A stretch of 13,544 nucleotides of DNA from Methanolinea sp. UBA473 (lineage in GTDB: Archaea > Halobacteriota > Methanomicrobia > Methanomicrobiales > Methanospirillaceae): assembly GCA_002509495.1 (NCBI GenBank), contig DAEV01000003.1, positions 33,958 through 47,501 on the forward strand, given 5' to 3'. Below are positions 13,411-13,544 of the stretch, in pieces. The first letter of the stretch is position 1; each line of letters opens with the position of its first letter. The translations under genes and the position numbers were made by a program. The notes beneath the pieces are model-generated. The model saw only the letters and a program-made list of their open reading frames with translations. It did no database searches and was not told the origin of the DNA.

Positions 13411-13544
13411 TTGACTCCAATCATTCGGGCGGAAGGCCTGACAAAATTCTACGGAGAACTCACAGCGGTAAAAGATATTACCTTCTCGGTCCAGCCCGGG
13501 GAAGTATTCGGGTTCCTTGGGCCGAACGGGGCCGGCAAGACCAC
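13411..13544 (+). CDS. ABC transporter ATP-binding protein, 5' part only
   Basis: The first 44 or so codons of a gene running off the right edge. The translation contains AEGLTKFYGELTAVKDITF and, after VQPGEVFGFLG, the Walker A motif GPNGAGKT, the usual N-terminus of an ABC-2/NatA/CcmA-type export ATPase. I place the start at TTG 13411-13413: GGTG lies five bases upstream, an in-frame TAA at 13390-13392 closes the frame above, and there is no ATG or GTG between them and the conserved region. The cognate permease would be expected just downstream, outside the window. It is divergent from the flippase. Substrate unknown. Confidence 0.9.
   Translation, partial: MTPIIRAEGLTKFYGELTAVKDITFSVQPGEVFGFLGPNGAGKT

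Noticed and set aside
1..13544. CRISPR array, rRNA, IS terminal repeats or riboswitch
   Set aside because: I saw no regularly spaced repeats, no rRNA-like stretches, no complete transposase and no recognisable riboswitch core on either strand.

Overview
The window looks like chromosomal DNA of a mesophilic methanogenic archaeon, probably of the order Methanomicrobiales (Methanoregula, Methanosphaerula or Methanolinea type). This is inferred from several things: a tRNA with no encoded CCA, TATA-type promoters 20-30 nt upstream of start codons (several apparently leaderless), a multi-PAS sensor ending in a histidine-box stub, an HTH-V4R regulator, a ferritin-like/VIT1 fusion, and a protein resembling methanogenesis marker 11. 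Base composition is moderate, with no large compositional island. Nearly all genes are on the minus strand. The exceptions are the tRNA, a 90-aa winged-helix regulator and the ABC ATPase at the right edge.

Layout. 1-300: a possible C-terminal remnant of a plus-strand ORF (weakly TnpB-like), then tRNA-Leu(UAG). 301-1344: DUF389 membrane protein. 1636-2466: HTH-V4R regulator. Across a 188-bp divergent intergenic region (TATA box, direct repeats, a perfect 10-bp hairpin) lies the small winged-helix regulator at 2655-2927. 3073-6687: a tight minus-strand cluster transcribed in the order ACT-domain protein, homoserine dehydrogenase, HTH plus IDDTD-domain protein, ferritin-like/VIT1 iron transporter. 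The first two overlap by ATGA, the second and third overlap by 17 nt, and the last gap is 27 nt. 6888-8933: membrane sensor with four PAS domains and no kinase ATPase domain. 9020-10935: an AAA/ABC-type ATPase followed, with an ATGA overlap, by a TOPRIM-like nuclease. 10997-11755: secreted or membrane-anchored protein with five TPRs. 11818-13296: polysaccharide flippase. 13411 to the end: start of an ABC transporter ATPase, divergent from the flippase.

How the genes fit together. The ACT and homoserine dehydrogenase pair is an amino-acid biosynthesis unit for the aspartate-to-threonine/methionine branch, with likely allosteric control. The HTH-IDDTD protein in the same cluster could be a regulator that senses an RNA or nucleotide-linked ligand. 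The ATPase-TOPRIM pair has the architecture of OLD/PARIS/RloAB-like defence or DNA-maintenance modules and is the best candidate here for an uncharacterised system. The HTH-IDDTD fusion is the second. The flippase and TPR protein are probably part of cell-surface assembly. All calls come from reading the sequence; no database search was run.
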